Below are positions 1 through 8,512 of a DNA stretch of 64,000 nt, one piece after another. Where the stretch lies: the NCBI RefSeq assembly GCF_018613675.1, contig NZ_JAGGPQ010000017.1:1-64000 (forward strand), written 5' to 3'. The first letter of the stretch is position 1; every line of letters starts with the position of its first letter. Source of the stretch: Arthrobacter sp. ISL-85 (GTDB taxonomy: Bacteria > Actinomycetota > Actinomycetes > Actinomycetales > Micrococcaceae). The position numbers and the translations under genes were made by a program. The notes beneath the pieces are model-generated. The model did no database searches. It had not been told where the DNA came from and saw only the letters and a list, made by a program, of their open reading frames with translations.

Positions 1-2
1 TC

Positions 3-557
3 ACCGCCGCCCTGTCCTCCCTGAACGCCGGGCTCTACTCCACCGGCCGGATCCTGCGCTCCATGTCCGTCAACGGCTCCGCCCCGCGCTTCGCGTCCCG
101 CATGAACAAAGCAGGCGTCCCCTACGGCGGCATCGCCATCACCGCCACCGTCTCCCTCCTCGGCGTCCCGCTGAACTACCTCGTCCCCGCCGAAGCCTTC
201 GAAATCGTCCTGAACATCGCCTCCGTCGGCATCGTCATGACCTGGGCCACCATCGTCCTCTGCCAAATCCAACTCAAACGCTGGGCCGACAAAGGCTGGG
301 TCGAACGCCCCTCCTTCCGGATGTTCGGCGCCCCCTACACCGGCTACCTCTCCCTGCTCTTCCTCGCCGGGGTCCTCATCATGGTCTTCATCGACTCACC
401 CCTGACCATGCTCGTCACCGCCATCGCCTCCATCCTCATGATCGCCGGCTGGTACGCCTGCCGCACCCGCATCCGCCAAATCGCCGAAACCCGCGACGGC
501 TACACCGGAACCTCCCCCGTCATCGCCAACGCACCGGCTGACACCTTCAAGAAGTAA
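3..557 (+). CDS. Amino acid permease (APC superfamily), 5'-truncated
   Basis: The frame is open from the left edge of the window, so only the C-terminal part (about 184 residues) is present; an internal ATG at 63 is not the true start. The first visible residues, LNAGLYSTGRILRSMSVNG, match the segment before the last transmembrane helices of APC family amino acid/proton symporters of the GABA, D-serine/alanine/glycine or aromatic permease type. At least three hydrophobic helices follow, then a short charged cytoplasmic tail. It would import an amino acid across the cytoplasmic membrane; the substrate cannot be read from this fragment. A strong hairpin follows the stop codon. Confidence 0.85.
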   Translation, partial: TAALSSLNAGLYSTGRILRSMSVNGSAPRFASRMNKAGVPYGGIAITATVSLLGVPLNYLVPAEAFEIVLNIASVGIVMTWATIVLCQIQLKRWADKGWVERPSFRMFGAPYTGYLSLLFLAGVLIMVFIDSPLTMLVTAIASILMIAGWYACRTRIRQIAETRDGYTGTSPVIANAPADTFKK

Positions 558-571
558 CTGCCTCAAAACGT

Positions 572-624
572 CCGACGGCGGCACCTGGGCTCTGGAATCC
601 GCAGAGCCCAGGTGCCGCCGTCGG
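572..624. terminator. Bidirectional hairpin terminator between permease and ggt
   Basis: A perfect 23-bp inverted repeat (572-594 with 602-624) encloses a 7-nt loop. It starts 14 bases after the permease stop and ends 23 bases before the ggt stop on the other strand, so it fits a shared terminator for two convergent genes. The T-run on the plus side is short (GGGGTTTAA). Confidence 0.85.
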
Positions 625-647
625 GGTTTAACGGTGGTTCCTGCCCG

Positions 648-2498
648 TCACTTCGACGGCTTGACCACCACAGCCGATCCGCCCCCACGCCTGACCGGCT
701 CGGCTGCGGCCAGGGTCCGCCCGTCCTCCAGGAACTCGATGGCGGTGGCTGCCCCGATCTCCGAGGCGGACGTGAACGAGTCGCCCGATGGCGTCAGCGT
801 GTGGCCGAAGCGCGATGTCAGGGCCTGTCCGTACTTGTCGATGAACGCCGGCTCAGCAGTGACGCTGGCAGTGTTGCGCTGGGACGCGCGGGGCGCCGCA
901 ATGGCGTCGGGGGTGCTCATGCCCAGGTCAATGCGGTTGACGATGGTCTGCAGGACGGTGGTGATGATGGTGGAACCGCCCGGGGAGCCCAACGCCAGGA
1001 ACGGCTTGCCGTCCTCCAGCAGGATGGTGGGCGACATGGATGAACGCGGCCGCTTGCCCGGCTCAATCCGGTTGGGGTCCGTGGCGCTGTAGACCGTGGA
1101 GAAGTCGGTGAGCTCGTTGTTGAGGAGGAACCCGCGGCCGGGAACAACCATCCCGGAGCCGCCGGTCTGTTCAATGGTCAGCGTGTACTCCACCACGTTG
1201 CCCCACTTGTCCGAGACCGTCATGTTGGTGGTGGAGATGTTCTCCGTGTCCTTTTCATCGGCGAGCGCGGCCGGTTTCGCCGGGCAGGTTCCGTCGTAGG
1301 AGCTGACGTTACCGGCCTGCACCGGCTTGGTTGCCGCGTGGTTGGGGTCGAGCTCGCAGGCGCGTTCCTTGCCGAAGATGGAATCAGTCAGGGCCTTCGT
1401 GGGGACCTTCACGAACGCGGGGTCGCCGACATACTTTGCGCGGTCCGCGAAGGCGAGGGCGCTGGCCTCCAGGTAGTGGTGCAGCACGGCCGGCTGGTCG
1501 GCCTTCAGTGCCGGCAGGTCGAACACGTCCAGGATGTTCAGCGACTCCCCAACGGTGGTGCCGCCGCTGCTGGAGGGCGCCATCCCGTAGACGTCATAGC
1601 CGCGGTAGTTCACGTGGGTGGGGTCCTGGTCCAGCGCTTCGTAGTCGGCCAGGTCCTCCGTGGTCATGGAACCTTTGGGGACGGGGAGGGTAGTGTCCTT
1701 GGACTTGGGCGGGTTTTGCACGGTCTTGGCGACCTCTTCCGCCAGAGGCCCGTTGTAGAACGCGCCCATGCCCTTATCCGCCAGAAGCCGGTAAGTGTCG
1801 GCGAGGTCGGGGTTCTTGAACACCGACCCCACCTCCGGGAGCTTCCCGTCGTGCAGATACAAGTCCTTCGTGGATGTAAACGCTGCGAAGCGCTTCTGGT
1901 TGTCCGCCGTCTGCTGGCGGAACGTATCATCCACAACAAAACCGCGGTCAGCGACCTCGATGGCGGGTTCCAGGGCCTTCTTCAAACTGAACTTGCCCCA
2001 ACGCTCCAAGGCGCGCTCCCACGTTGCGGGCGTACCCGGAACGCCCACGGAGACACCGCTGGTGACGAGCTCGGGGGTAAACGGGTAGGGCTTTCCAGTG
2101 GCGGGATCGATGAACGCATCGTGCTTGATCCCTGCCGGCGCCGTTTCCCGTCCGTCGATGGTACTGACCTTCCCGGACTTGGCGTCGTAGTAGACAAAGT
2201 AGCCGCCACCGCCGATTCCGGCGCTGTACGGTTCGGTGACTCCGAGGGTGGCTGCCGCGGCAACGGCGGCGTCGACGGCATTTCCGCCATGCCTGAGGAC
2301 GTCGATGGCCGCCGCTGACGCTTCCGGGTCTACAGTGCTGACGGCGCCGCCGTAGCCGGTGGCTGTGGGATTCTTGCCGGTGTGGCGCTCGTCGCCTTCA
2401 TGCTGATTTGTTGCAACGGCAGGGCTCACGGCCCCGGTGGTGACGCTTATGGCCAGCGCCGCAGTAACAGCTGCGAGCCGGCGTCCGAGGTGTGGCAT
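648..2498 (-). CDS. ggt: Gamma-glutamyltransferase (gamma-glutamyltranspeptidase)
   Basis: Transfers or hydrolyses the gamma-glutamyl group of glutathione and related peptides; exported and self-cleaved into two subunits. The ATG at 2498 is chosen because AGGAG lies just upstream, giving 616 residues and a good signal peptide ending near SPAVA; the longer frame to 2558 adds an unlikely leader. Family marks: DGRETAP near residue 115 (the Arg binds the gamma-glutamyl carboxylate), PSSSGGTT near 308, the autocleavage/nucleophile Thr in ISTTNMTV (about T423), LLNNELTDF, PRSSMSPT and GSPGGSTI. The residue after the TT pair is Asn where many homologues have His. It is divergent from ldh with about 90 bases between starts. 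Confidence 0.95.
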   Translation of the reverse strand: MPHLGRRLAAVTAALAISVTTGAVSPAVATNQHEGDERHTGKNPTATGYGGAVSTVDPEASAAAIDVLRHGGNAVDAAVAAAATLGVTEPYSAGIGGGGYFVYYDAKSGKVSTIDGRETAPAGIKHDAFIDPATGKPYPFTPELVTSGVSVGVPGTPATWERALERWGKFSLKKALEPAIEVADRGFVVDDTFRQQTADNQKRFAAFTSTKDLYLHDGKLPEVGSVFKNPDLADTYRLLADKGMGAFYNGPLAEEVAKTVQNPPKSKDTTLPVPKGSMTTEDLADYEALDQDPTHVNYRGYDVYGMAPSSSGGTTVGESLNILDVFDLPALKADQPAVLHHYLEASALAFADRAKYVGDPAFVKVPTKALTDSIFGKERACELDPNHAATKPVQAGNVSSYDGTCPAKPAALADEKDTENISTTNMTVSDKWGNVVEYTLTIEQTGGSGMVVPGRGFLLNNELTDFSTVYSATDPNRIEPGKRPRSSMSPTILLEDGKPFLALGSPGGSTIITTVLQTIVNRIDLGMSTPDAIAAPRASQRNTASVTAEPAFIDKYGQALTSRFGHTLTPSGDSFTSASEIGAATAIEFLEDGRTLAAAEPVRRGGGSAVVVKPSK

Positions 2499-2586
2499 GG
2501 TGGCTCCTAAAGGGATGTCGAGTGATGTGGGCCACGCTACTCTTCGGGTATGACACACTCAACGAACACCGGAAAGGAAGGGCATC

Positions 2587-3534
2587 ATGCCAGGATCCAA
2601 GCTCGCAGTGGTGGGCGCCGGGAGTGTCGGGACCTCGTTGGCATATGCCGCCCTGATCCGCGGTTCGGCCAGCAATATCGCGCTCTATGATGTCAACACC
2701 CCAAAGGCGGAGGCGGAAGCCCTGGACCTGGCGCATGGCAGCCAGTTCGCAGCGGCGTCGGCGACCGTCACCGGGGGCGGGGATATCGCCGTGACGGAAG
2801 GTGCCGACGTCGTGGTCATCACCGCGGGGGCAAAGCAGAACCCCGGCCAGAGCCGCCTGGACCTTGCCGGCACCAATGTGCGGATCCTTGAGCAGCTGAT
2901 GCCTCCGTTGCTTGAGCGGGCACCGGACGCCGTCTATGTCCTGGTAACCAACCCCTGCGACGTCCTGACCGTGGCCGCCCAGCGCATTTCCGGCCTGCCC
3001 CCGCAGCGGATCTTTTCCTCCGGCACGGTGCTGGACACGTCCCGGCTGCGCTGGCTGCTGGCCCGCCGGGCCGGGGTTTCCGTCACCAGCGTCCACGCCA
3101 GCATGGTGGGCGAGCATGGCGACACCGAGTTCCCGCTCTGGTCCGGCGCCACCATTGGCCCGGTACCGATCCGCGACTGGACGGCCGACGGCGAGCGGAT
3201 CTTCACGCCCGAATGCCTCGCCGACACTGCCAAGGAAGTGGTGCAGGCCGCCTACAAGGTGATCGCCGGCAAGGGGGCCACGAACTACGCCATCGGCCTG
3301 TCCGGTGCCCGGATTGTGGAGGCGCTGCTCCGCGACGACAACGCCGTCCTGCCCGTCTCCACCGTACTGTCGGGGCTTCACGGAATCTCCGGGGTGGCGC
3401 TGTCCCTCCCCAGCGTGGTGGGGCGGGGCGGCGTGCACCGCGTCCTGGAAACACCCATGGACGACGTCGAGCTGGCGGCGCTGCGGCATTCCGCGGACAC
3501 CCTGCGTCACACCATGGACGCGCTGGGCCTCTGA
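2587..3534 (+). CDS. ldh: L-lactate dehydrogenase
   Basis: Interconverts pyruvate and L-lactate with NAD(H) in the cytoplasm. The 315-residue length is normal for the family. It has the Rossmann motif GAGSVGTS at 10-17, Asp35 at the NAD ribose position, Gln84 (the LDH specificity residue; malate dehydrogenases carry Arg there) followed by substrate Arg90, TNPCD at 121-125, and catalytic His177 in GEHGDTEF. The ATG has a GGAAGG ribosome site. It is transcribed alone, away from ggt; 120 bases separate it from the next gene. Confidence 0.95.
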   Translation: MPGSKLAVVGAGSVGTSLAYAALIRGSASNIALYDVNTPKAEAEALDLAHGSQFAAASATVTGGGDIAVTEGADVVVITAGAKQNPGQSRLDLAGTNVRILEQLMPPLLERAPDAVYVLVTNPCDVLTVAAQRISGLPPQRIFSSGTVLDTSRLRWLLARRAGVSVTSVHASMVGEHGDTEFPLWSGATIGPVPIRDWTADGERIFTPECLADTAKEVVQAAYKVIAGKGATNYAIGLSGARIVEALLRDDNAVLPVSTVLSGLHGISGVALSLPSVVGRGGVHRVLETPMDDVELAALRHSADTLRHTMDALGL

Positions 3535-3654
3535 AAGACCCCCATGCAACGCCGCTGCAACCCTTCCGGACGGCGGCTTCGCATAAGCTCACTTCCACGT
3601 GCCAAACGCTGACCCGAACACGGCTGGCTCAACGACGAACCAACAGGAGCAAGC

Positions 3655-4971
3655 ATGACCAACTGGCGGATCAGGGATTTCCATTCGGCCGACCTGGACG
3701 GCATCCTGCACCTGTGGGAGACGCTGAAGGCCAACAACGTAGAACCGGTCTATGCCCTGTCCGAGGTCCTCGCCTCGTGCGAAAAAGACCACGCCGTGGT
3801 GGCGGTACAGGGTGACCAGGTGGTCGCTGCCGCCGTCGGACGTGCCGCGCACGACCAAGGCTGGATCGTGTTCCTTGCCACCCTGCCGGAGTACCGCGGC
3901 AGGGGCATCGGCACCTCACTGCTCGCCGCCGTCGAAAACCGCATGGCCCCGCACGGCCTGAACAAGCTCTCGGCACTGATGCCGGAATCCGAAACCCGGG
4001 TGGAGGCGTTCCTGGGCCGCGGCTTCGCGCTCAAGAAGAACCTCCGCTACTTCGAACGCACCATCCCGGTCCAGCGGCAGGAACTCGGCGCACTGGGGCA
4101 ACTCGGCGGCCGCGTCCTGGCGCGCGACCTGTGGGAAAACGTCGCTGGCATGCGCAAGGAAAAGGAACTGCTCGAACGCCGCCTGGTGCTTCCACTCGCC
4201 GAGGCGGACCTGGCTGACGAGTTCGGCGTGGTGCCTCCGCGCGCCGTCGTCCTTTTCGGCCCGCCCGGGACCGGCAAGACCACCTTCGCCAAAGCCATCG
4301 CGTCGCGGCTGGAATGGCCTTTCGTGGAAGTGTTCCCTTCCCGCCTGGCCGGGGATCCGCAGGGGCTGGCCGGGGCGCTGCGCGAAACATTCCTGGAGAT
4401 AGCCGAGCTGGAGCACGCCGTCGTGTTCATTGATGAGGTGGAGGAGATCGCCTCCCAGCGTGCCGGTGATCCGCCGTCGCCGCTGCAGGGCGTGACGAAC
4501 GAGCTGCTCAAGATCATCCCGGCGTTCCGCGAACAGCCCGGCCGCCTCCTGGTCTGCGCCACCAACTTCATCCGCGCCCTGGACTCCGCGTTCCTGCGCC
4601 ATGGCCGGTTCGACTACGTCATCCCCATCGGGCTGCCGGACCGGCAGGCCCGCGAGGCGATGTGGCAGCGGTTCATCCCGGCGGCCGTAGTGGATGCCGT
4701 GGACGTGGAGCTCCTGGTGGAACGCACCGAGGGTTTTTCCCCGGCGGACATTGAGTACGCTGCCCGCAGTGCCTCCCAGCGGGCGCTGGAAAAAGCGGTG
4801 TACGACGACGGCGGGCTGGCCTCAGGAGGCGAAGTTTCCGTCCGCGAGGCGGTGCGGAAGGGTCCCTCCACCCAGGACTACATCGATGCCATCGGTGACA
4901 CCCGGACTACCGTGAGCCCCGAAGTGCAGGCGGATTTCCTGGAGGACATCGAGTCGCTGGGGCGGGTCTAA
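3655..4971 (+). CDS. GNAT acetyltransferase fused to an AAA ATPase
   Basis: A 438-residue two-domain protein. Residues 1-140 form a GNAT N-acetyltransferase with the acetyl-CoA loop RGRGIG at 81-86 after the EY of beta4. Residues about 165-400 are a classical AAA module of the FtsH/Cdc48 type: Walker A GPPGTGKT 202-209, Walker B VVFIDE 256-261, sensor-1 Asn304 in CATN, arginine-finger region RHGRFD 315-320 and an alpha-helical lid GFSPADIEYAAR at 360-371. There is no membrane segment or protease domain. Neither the acetylated substrate nor the ATPase client can be read from sequence. An AGGAGC site precedes the ATG. The stop overlaps the stop of the convergent HD gene by three bases. It could be a protein-remodelling enzyme with an acetyl-CoA-linked sensor or modifier. 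Confidence 0.9.
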   Translation: MTNWRIRDFHSADLDGILHLWETLKANNVEPVYALSEVLASCEKDHAVVAVQGDQVVAAAVGRAAHDQGWIVFLATLPEYRGRGIGTSLLAAVENRMAPHGLNKLSALMPESETRVEAFLGRGFALKKNLRYFERTIPVQRQELGALGQLGGRVLARDLWENVAGMRKEKELLERRLVLPLAEADLADEFGVVPPRAVVLFGPPGTGKTTFAKAIASRLEWPFVEVFPSRLAGDPQGLAGALRETFLEIAELEHAVVFIDEVEEIASQRAGDPPSPLQGVTNELLKIIPAFREQPGRLLVCATNFIRALDSAFLRHGRFDYVIPIGLPDRQAREAMWQRFIPAAVVDAVDVELLVERTEGFSPADIEYAARSASQRALEKAVYDDGGLASGGEVSVREAVRKGPSTQDYIDAIGDTRTTVSPEVQADFLEDIESLGRV

Positions 4972-5582
4972 GCCCCGGGGCCGGCGTCGTACCGGAGGTT
5001 TTCGTAGTCGGTATCGTCCGCCTCGTCCAACTGCGCATCGAACTCCTCCAGCAGCCAGGGATTGACGCGGGCCAGGATCTTGCGGATCTCCTCCACTTCA
5101 ACGGCGGCGTAAAGCACCGGCCGGGCATCCGGGTACTTGGTGACCGGCGGCTTATCCGGCCACTTTTCCGCCAGCGCCTGGACTCGCTCGGGCAGTGAGT
5201 TATGCGCATTGTCAGCGATCTTGACCAGCGCGGCATCATGGTCCTGGGCAATCTCGTGAATCCCCGACAGGTAGTCATCCGGGTTGCTGTGCAGCCGGTT
5301 GGTGACCCGTTCAATGATGTCCACCGAGCGCTCGGGGACGCCCATCTCCAACAGGGCCTGCCGGGTCATGGGTGTATCCTCGGCGATGTCGTGAAGGTAT
5401 CCCGCGATGCGGATCTCATCGTCGAAGTCCGCCAGGGCGTCACCCACAGCCAGGACGTGTTCGCGGTACGGCCGCTTGAGCTTGTCCTTTTGGCGGTTGT
5501 GCGCCACCTCCGCCAAGACCTTGGCGGTCTCCACGGAGAACCTGGGGGCAGCGTTTTGATCCGGAATGTACTCGTCTGACAT
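4968..5582 (-). CDS. HD-domain phosphohydrolase (RelA/SpoT HD-like)
   Basis: A 204-residue soluble protein with a metal-binding HD fold: His in REHVLAVGDAL, the HD pair in GYLHDIAEDT, and a later conserved Asp/His in KIADNAHN. This pattern and size match the stand-alone (p)ppGpp hydrolase-like/metal-dependent phosphohydrolase group, but there is no synthetase domain, and substrate is unknown. It starts 9 bases after the gluQ stop on the same strand, so the two are probably co-transcribed. Its own stop (TAG) shares bases with the stop of the convergent GNAT-AAA gene. Confidence 0.8.
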   Translation of the reverse strand: MSDEYIPDQNAAPRFSVETAKVLAEVAHNRQKDKLKRPYREHVLAVGDALADFDDEIRIAGYLHDIAEDTPMTRQALLEMGVPERSVDIIERVTNRLHSNPDDYLSGIHEIAQDHDAALVKIADNAHNSLPERVQALAEKWPDKPPVTKYPDARPVLYAAVEVEEIRKILARVNPWLLEEFDAQLDEADDTDYENLRYDAGPGA

Positions 5583-5591
5583 GCACCAAGC

Positions 5592-6488
5592 CTAAAGCTT
5601 GGGCTGGGCCGCTCCAGCCCAGACCCAGGGTTTCGCCGGCAGGCTAGTGGGGTCAAAAGCCGTCAAAGCGTGGTCCAGAGTTCCGGGAGGCAGTCCCAAG
5701 GAAGCGAGCAGCCGGTCCCGAACCTCCGCCAGCGGTGTTCCCGTCCTGGCAAGGTCCGCGAGCGTGACGGCACCGTCGCGTTTGGCCAGCCGCGCGCCGT
5801 CGCGGTTTACCACCAGGGGAACATGCGCATATTCCGGTACGGGAATATTCAGGAGGGACGCGAGATAGGCCTGCCGCGGGGTAGACGGGAGCAAGTCATC
5901 ACCGCGGACCACTTGGTCTATGCCCTGCTCGGCATCGTCGACCACCACGGCGAGGTTGTAGGCGGTGACGCCATCGTTCCGCCGCAGCACGAAGTCGTCC
6001 ACGACCCCGGTGAACTGGCCGTGGAGGACGTCATGGACGGTGAACTCAGCGACACCGGCGCGCAGCCGGAGAGCCGACGGGCGGATGGAGCGCTTGAACT
6101 CCAGCTCGGCGCGGCCCAGGTTGCGGCAGGTTCCGGGGTAAGCGCCCTGCGGGGCATGGGGCGCCGACGCCGCTTCCTGGATCTCCCGGCGTGTGCAGAA
6201 ACACTCATAGGTCAGCCCGGCCGCCTCGAGCCTGGCGATCGCCTCAGCGTAGAGGGGGCCGCGCGCCGTTTGCCTCACCACGTCACCGTCCCCGGTCACG
6301 CCGATGGCGGCCAGGTCCCGCAACTGCTCCGCCTCCGCTCCCGCTCGGGCCCGGTCAAGGTCCTCCACCCGCAGCAGGAATTTCCGGCCGCTGGAGCGGG
6401 CGAAGAGCCACGCAAGGATGGCGGTGCGCAGGTTCCCGACATGCAGCTCCCCGGAGGGACTGGGAGCAAAGCGGCCGGCGGAGGTCAT
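5592..6488 (-). CDS. gluQ: Glutamyl-Q tRNA(Asp) synthetase
   Basis: A truncated glutamyl-tRNA synthetase paralogue that attaches glutamate to queuosine of tRNA(Asp). The 298-residue length, without the anticodon-binding domain, is diagnostic. The HIGH motif is HVGN at 16-19, the zinc site is C96, C98, Y117 and C121 (ECFCTR and YPGTC), and the KMSKS equivalent is RLAKRDG at 233-239. It is the first gene of a pair with the HD hydrolase. A large hairpin lies 25 bases upstream of its start. Confidence 0.93.
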   Translation of the reverse strand: MTSAGRFAPSPSGELHVGNLRTAILAWLFARSSGRKFLLRVEDLDRARAGAEAEQLRDLAAIGVTGDGDVVRQTARGPLYAEAIARLEAAGLTYECFCTRREIQEAASAPHAPQGAYPGTCRNLGRAELEFKRSIRPSALRLRAGVAEFTVHDVLHGQFTGVVDDFVLRRNDGVTAYNLAVVVDDAEQGIDQVVRGDDLLPSTPRQAYLASLLNIPVPEYAHVPLVVNRDGARLAKRDGAVTLADLARTGTPLAEVRDRLLASLGLPPGTLDHALTAFDPTSLPAKPWVWAGAAQPKL

Positions 6489-6814
6489 GGCACCACCTTA
6501 GGCGGAAGAACACAAGAGCCCCTCAGCTACCGAAGACTTCGTCAGATCCGACGCGTCGGTAGCTCAGGGGCTCTTGCCGTGTTTGCAGAGTGAGTTGGTG
6601 TGAACAAGCCTCAATCAGCGGCGGCCTCCTTGCGGGAAGCGGTGTCCAGCGCCCCGGGTGGTGTGCCGGGAACCTGTAGCCTGCGGGACCAGCGGTAGCT
6701 TTTGTCCTTGTTGCCACTATTCCAGCAGACCTCATACAGTTGGAACAACAAGCAGGGCTTGGATTAGTCACTCTGATCAAATCCTGCCGTAGAGCCAGGC
6801 AGGAAGTGATCAGA
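6489..6814. other. Long divergent intergenic region with hairpin and short palindrome
   Basis: This stretch of about 330 bases separates gluQ (minus) from the Lrp gene (plus). No reading frame here looks real. It holds the hairpin at 6513-6576 and a small palindrome GTTGGAACAAC at 6740-6750. I checked both strands for a tRNA because the hairpin contains GGTAGCTCAGGGG, which resembles a tRNA D-arm, but there is no matching acceptor or T-arm. Confidence 0.6.
6513..6576. terminator. Large orphan hairpin upstream of gluQ
   Basis: A 21-bp inverted repeat with a single mismatch (6513-6533 with 6556-6576) encloses a 22-nt loop. It resembles a terminator, but no gene ends here: gluQ and the Lrp gene both start away from it. 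On the minus strand it would lie in the gluQ leader and be followed by TGTTCTTCC, so it could act as an attenuator or be the end of a small RNA or a lost gene. Confidence 0.5.
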
Positions 6815-7273
6815 TTGCAGGAGCTGGACGCCACGGACAAGCGCATCCTGAACGCCCTGGATGCGGACCCTCGCGTCCCCATCATGGTGCTGGCCCAGAA
6901 ACTGGGCCTGGCACGCGGAACTGTACAGTCGCGCCTTGAGCGGATGACGGCGTCGGGCGCCCTCCGCCCCAACAGCAGCCGGGTACTGCCTTCTGCGCTC
7001 GGCCGCGGCGTGGCTGCAGCCGTCAGCGCAGAGCTCGACCAAAGCCACCTGAACGAGGCCATCGCCGCGCTGCGCAAGATCCCCGAAGTTTTGGAGTGCC
7101 ACGCGCCGGCCGGGGACACCGACCTCCTCATCCGCGTGGTGGCCAAAAGCCCGGACGATCTTTACCGGGTGTCCGAGGAGATCCGCCTCTGCCCCGGCAT
7201 TGTCCGCACCTCCACGAGCATGTTCCTCCGTGAGGTCATCCCGTACCGGACTGCCGGGCTGCTGGACAGCTGA
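6815..7273 (+). CDS. Lrp/AsnC family transcriptional regulator
   Basis: Feast/famine-type regulator with an N-terminal winged HTH (ELDATDKRILNALDADPR, then LARGTVQSRLERM) and a C-terminal ligand-binding RAM/ACT-like domain (about residues 70-150). The frame is open from an ATG at 6740, but family members normally begin a few residues before the ELDATD motif. The TTG at 6815 has AGGAAG eight bases upstream and gives 152 residues; GTG at 6806 is another option. Target genes are unknown; it converges with a second Lrp gene 20 bases away. Confidence 0.85.
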   Translation: MQELDATDKRILNALDADPRVPIMVLAQKLGLARGTVQSRLERMTASGALRPNSSRVLPSALGRGVAAAVSAELDQSHLNEAIAALRKIPEVLECHAPAGDTDLLIRVVAKSPDDLYRVSEEIRLCPGIVRTSTSMFLREVIPYRTAGLLDS

Positions 7274-7292
7274 AGACAGAGCACCGCCAAGG

Positions 7293-7748
7293 CTACACCG
7301 GCGGCCCGGCGTTGGACTTCAGGTTCTTCATGACCAGCGTTGACGTCAGCCGTTCCACGCCGGGCAGGGACGTCAGTTCGCTGTCATAAAAGCGCTGGTA
7401 GGCCGGCAGGTCTTCGGCAATGACTTTCAACAGGTAATCCGGCGAACCAAAGAGACGCTGTGCTTCCACGATGTTTGGGTTGTCCGCCACCCGGTTCTCG
7501 AAGATCTCCATGGTGGGCCGGTCCACCTGGCGGAGCGTGACAAAGACGATCGCCTCGAACCCCAGGCCAACAGCGGCCGGATCAATGTCAGCCTTGTACC
7601 CACGGATTACTCCGGACTGCTCCAGGTCCCGCAGCCGGCGGTGGCACGGCGCAACCGTCAAACCCACCTTCGCGGCAAGGGCGGTAGCCGTCATCCGGCC
7701 ATCCTCCTGGAGGTGGCGCAAAATATTTCTGTCGATTCCATCAAGCAC
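7293..7748 (-). CDS. Lrp/AsnC family transcriptional regulator (divergent from LysE exporter)
   Basis: A 151-residue regulator: HTH in residues 1-50 (LDGIDRNILRHLQEDGR, then VAPCHRRLRDLEQSGVI) and a C-terminal effector domain with the usual GSPDYLLKV strand. The family senses amino acids. It is divergent from the LysE-type exporter with 107 bases between starts, the classic layout for an Lrp regulator that switches on amino acid export (as LysG or Lrp-BrnFE do in relatives). That link is inferred from position. Confidence 0.9.
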   Translation of the reverse strand: MLDGIDRNILRHLQEDGRMTATALAAKVGLTVAPCHRRLRDLEQSGVIRGYKADIDPAAVGLGFEAIVFVTLRQVDRPTMEIFENRVADNPNIVEAQRLFGSPDYLLKVIAEDLPAYQRFYDSELTSLPGVERLTSTLVMKNLKSNAGPPV

Positions 7749-7855
7749 GCAATAAAGATACTGCCTCCATCGCGGTGGGAGCGAAAACAGGACAGCACTT
7801 TTGGCCGGATTCTTTCTATGGTTGCTCCTGAGAGCCCTTCGACAGGAGAAACCCC

Positions 7856-8497
7856 ATGAATCCGCAGCTGTTCCTGGCCTTTTTGGTGGTGGCCGCAGCC
7901 CTTGCCTGCACGCCGGGAGTGGACTGGGCGTACACCATCGCGGCCGGCCTCAGGCAGCGCAGTTTTGTCCCCGCGGTCGCAGGGCTCTGCGGCGGCTACG
8001 TCCTCCACACCGCCCTGCTGGTGGCAGGCCTGGCCGCGGTGCTGGCCGGAATGCCCGGCGTCCTGGGCTGGATCACCCTCGCCGGCGCCGGCTACCTGCT
8101 GTGGCTCGGCGTGGGAACCCTGCGGTCCTGGCGCGCGGCCAGCTTCAGTGCGGACGCCGCCGTCGGTCCTGGAACGCAGCTGCGCACCTTCCTGCAGGGC
8201 ATGGGCACCAGCGGTATCAACCCCAAGGGCCTGCTCTTCTACGTGGCCCTCATTCCGCAGTTCGTCAGCGCCGATGCCTCGCTGCCCGTGCCGGTGCAGT
8301 CAGGCCTGCTGGGGATGACATTCGTGGCGCTGGCCGGGGTGGTCTACACGGCGGTGGCCCTGCTGTCCCGCACCTTGCTGCAGAGCAGGCCCGGGGCCGC
8401 GCGGGCAGTGACCCTGGCCAGCGGCATCATCATGGTGGCGCTGGGAGCCGTGCTGCTCGGCGAGCAGCTGCTGCCATTCCTGGCCGGACGCGCCTAG
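7856..8497 (+). CDS. LysE/RhtB family amino acid exporter
   Basis: A 213-residue membrane protein with about six helices. The N-terminus has the TPGVDWAYTIAAGLRQ segment typical of LysE/RhtB proteins (usually PGP in family members) followed by GYLLWLG and a second half with the NPKGLLFY motif. It should export an amino acid such as a basic, branched or homoserine-type residue. AGGAG lies ahead of the ATG. It is divergent from an Lrp regulator and convergent with the next gene, 15 bases apart. Confidence 0.9.
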   Translation: MNPQLFLAFLVVAAALACTPGVDWAYTIAAGLRQRSFVPAVAGLCGGYVLHTALLVAGLAAVLAGMPGVLGWITLAGAGYLLWLGVGTLRSWRAASFSADAAVGPGTQLRTFLQGMGTSGINPKGLLFYVALIPQFVSADASLPVPVQSGLLGMTFVALAGVVYTAVALLSRTLLQSRPGAARAVTLASGIIMVALGAVLLGEQLLPFLAGRA

Positions 8498-8512
8498 CCT
8501 GCAGACGGTCCC

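Noticed and set aside
6500-6600. tRNA gene suggested by GGTAGCTCAGGGG
   Set aside because: No acceptor or T-arm matches; the sequence is one arm of a hairpin.
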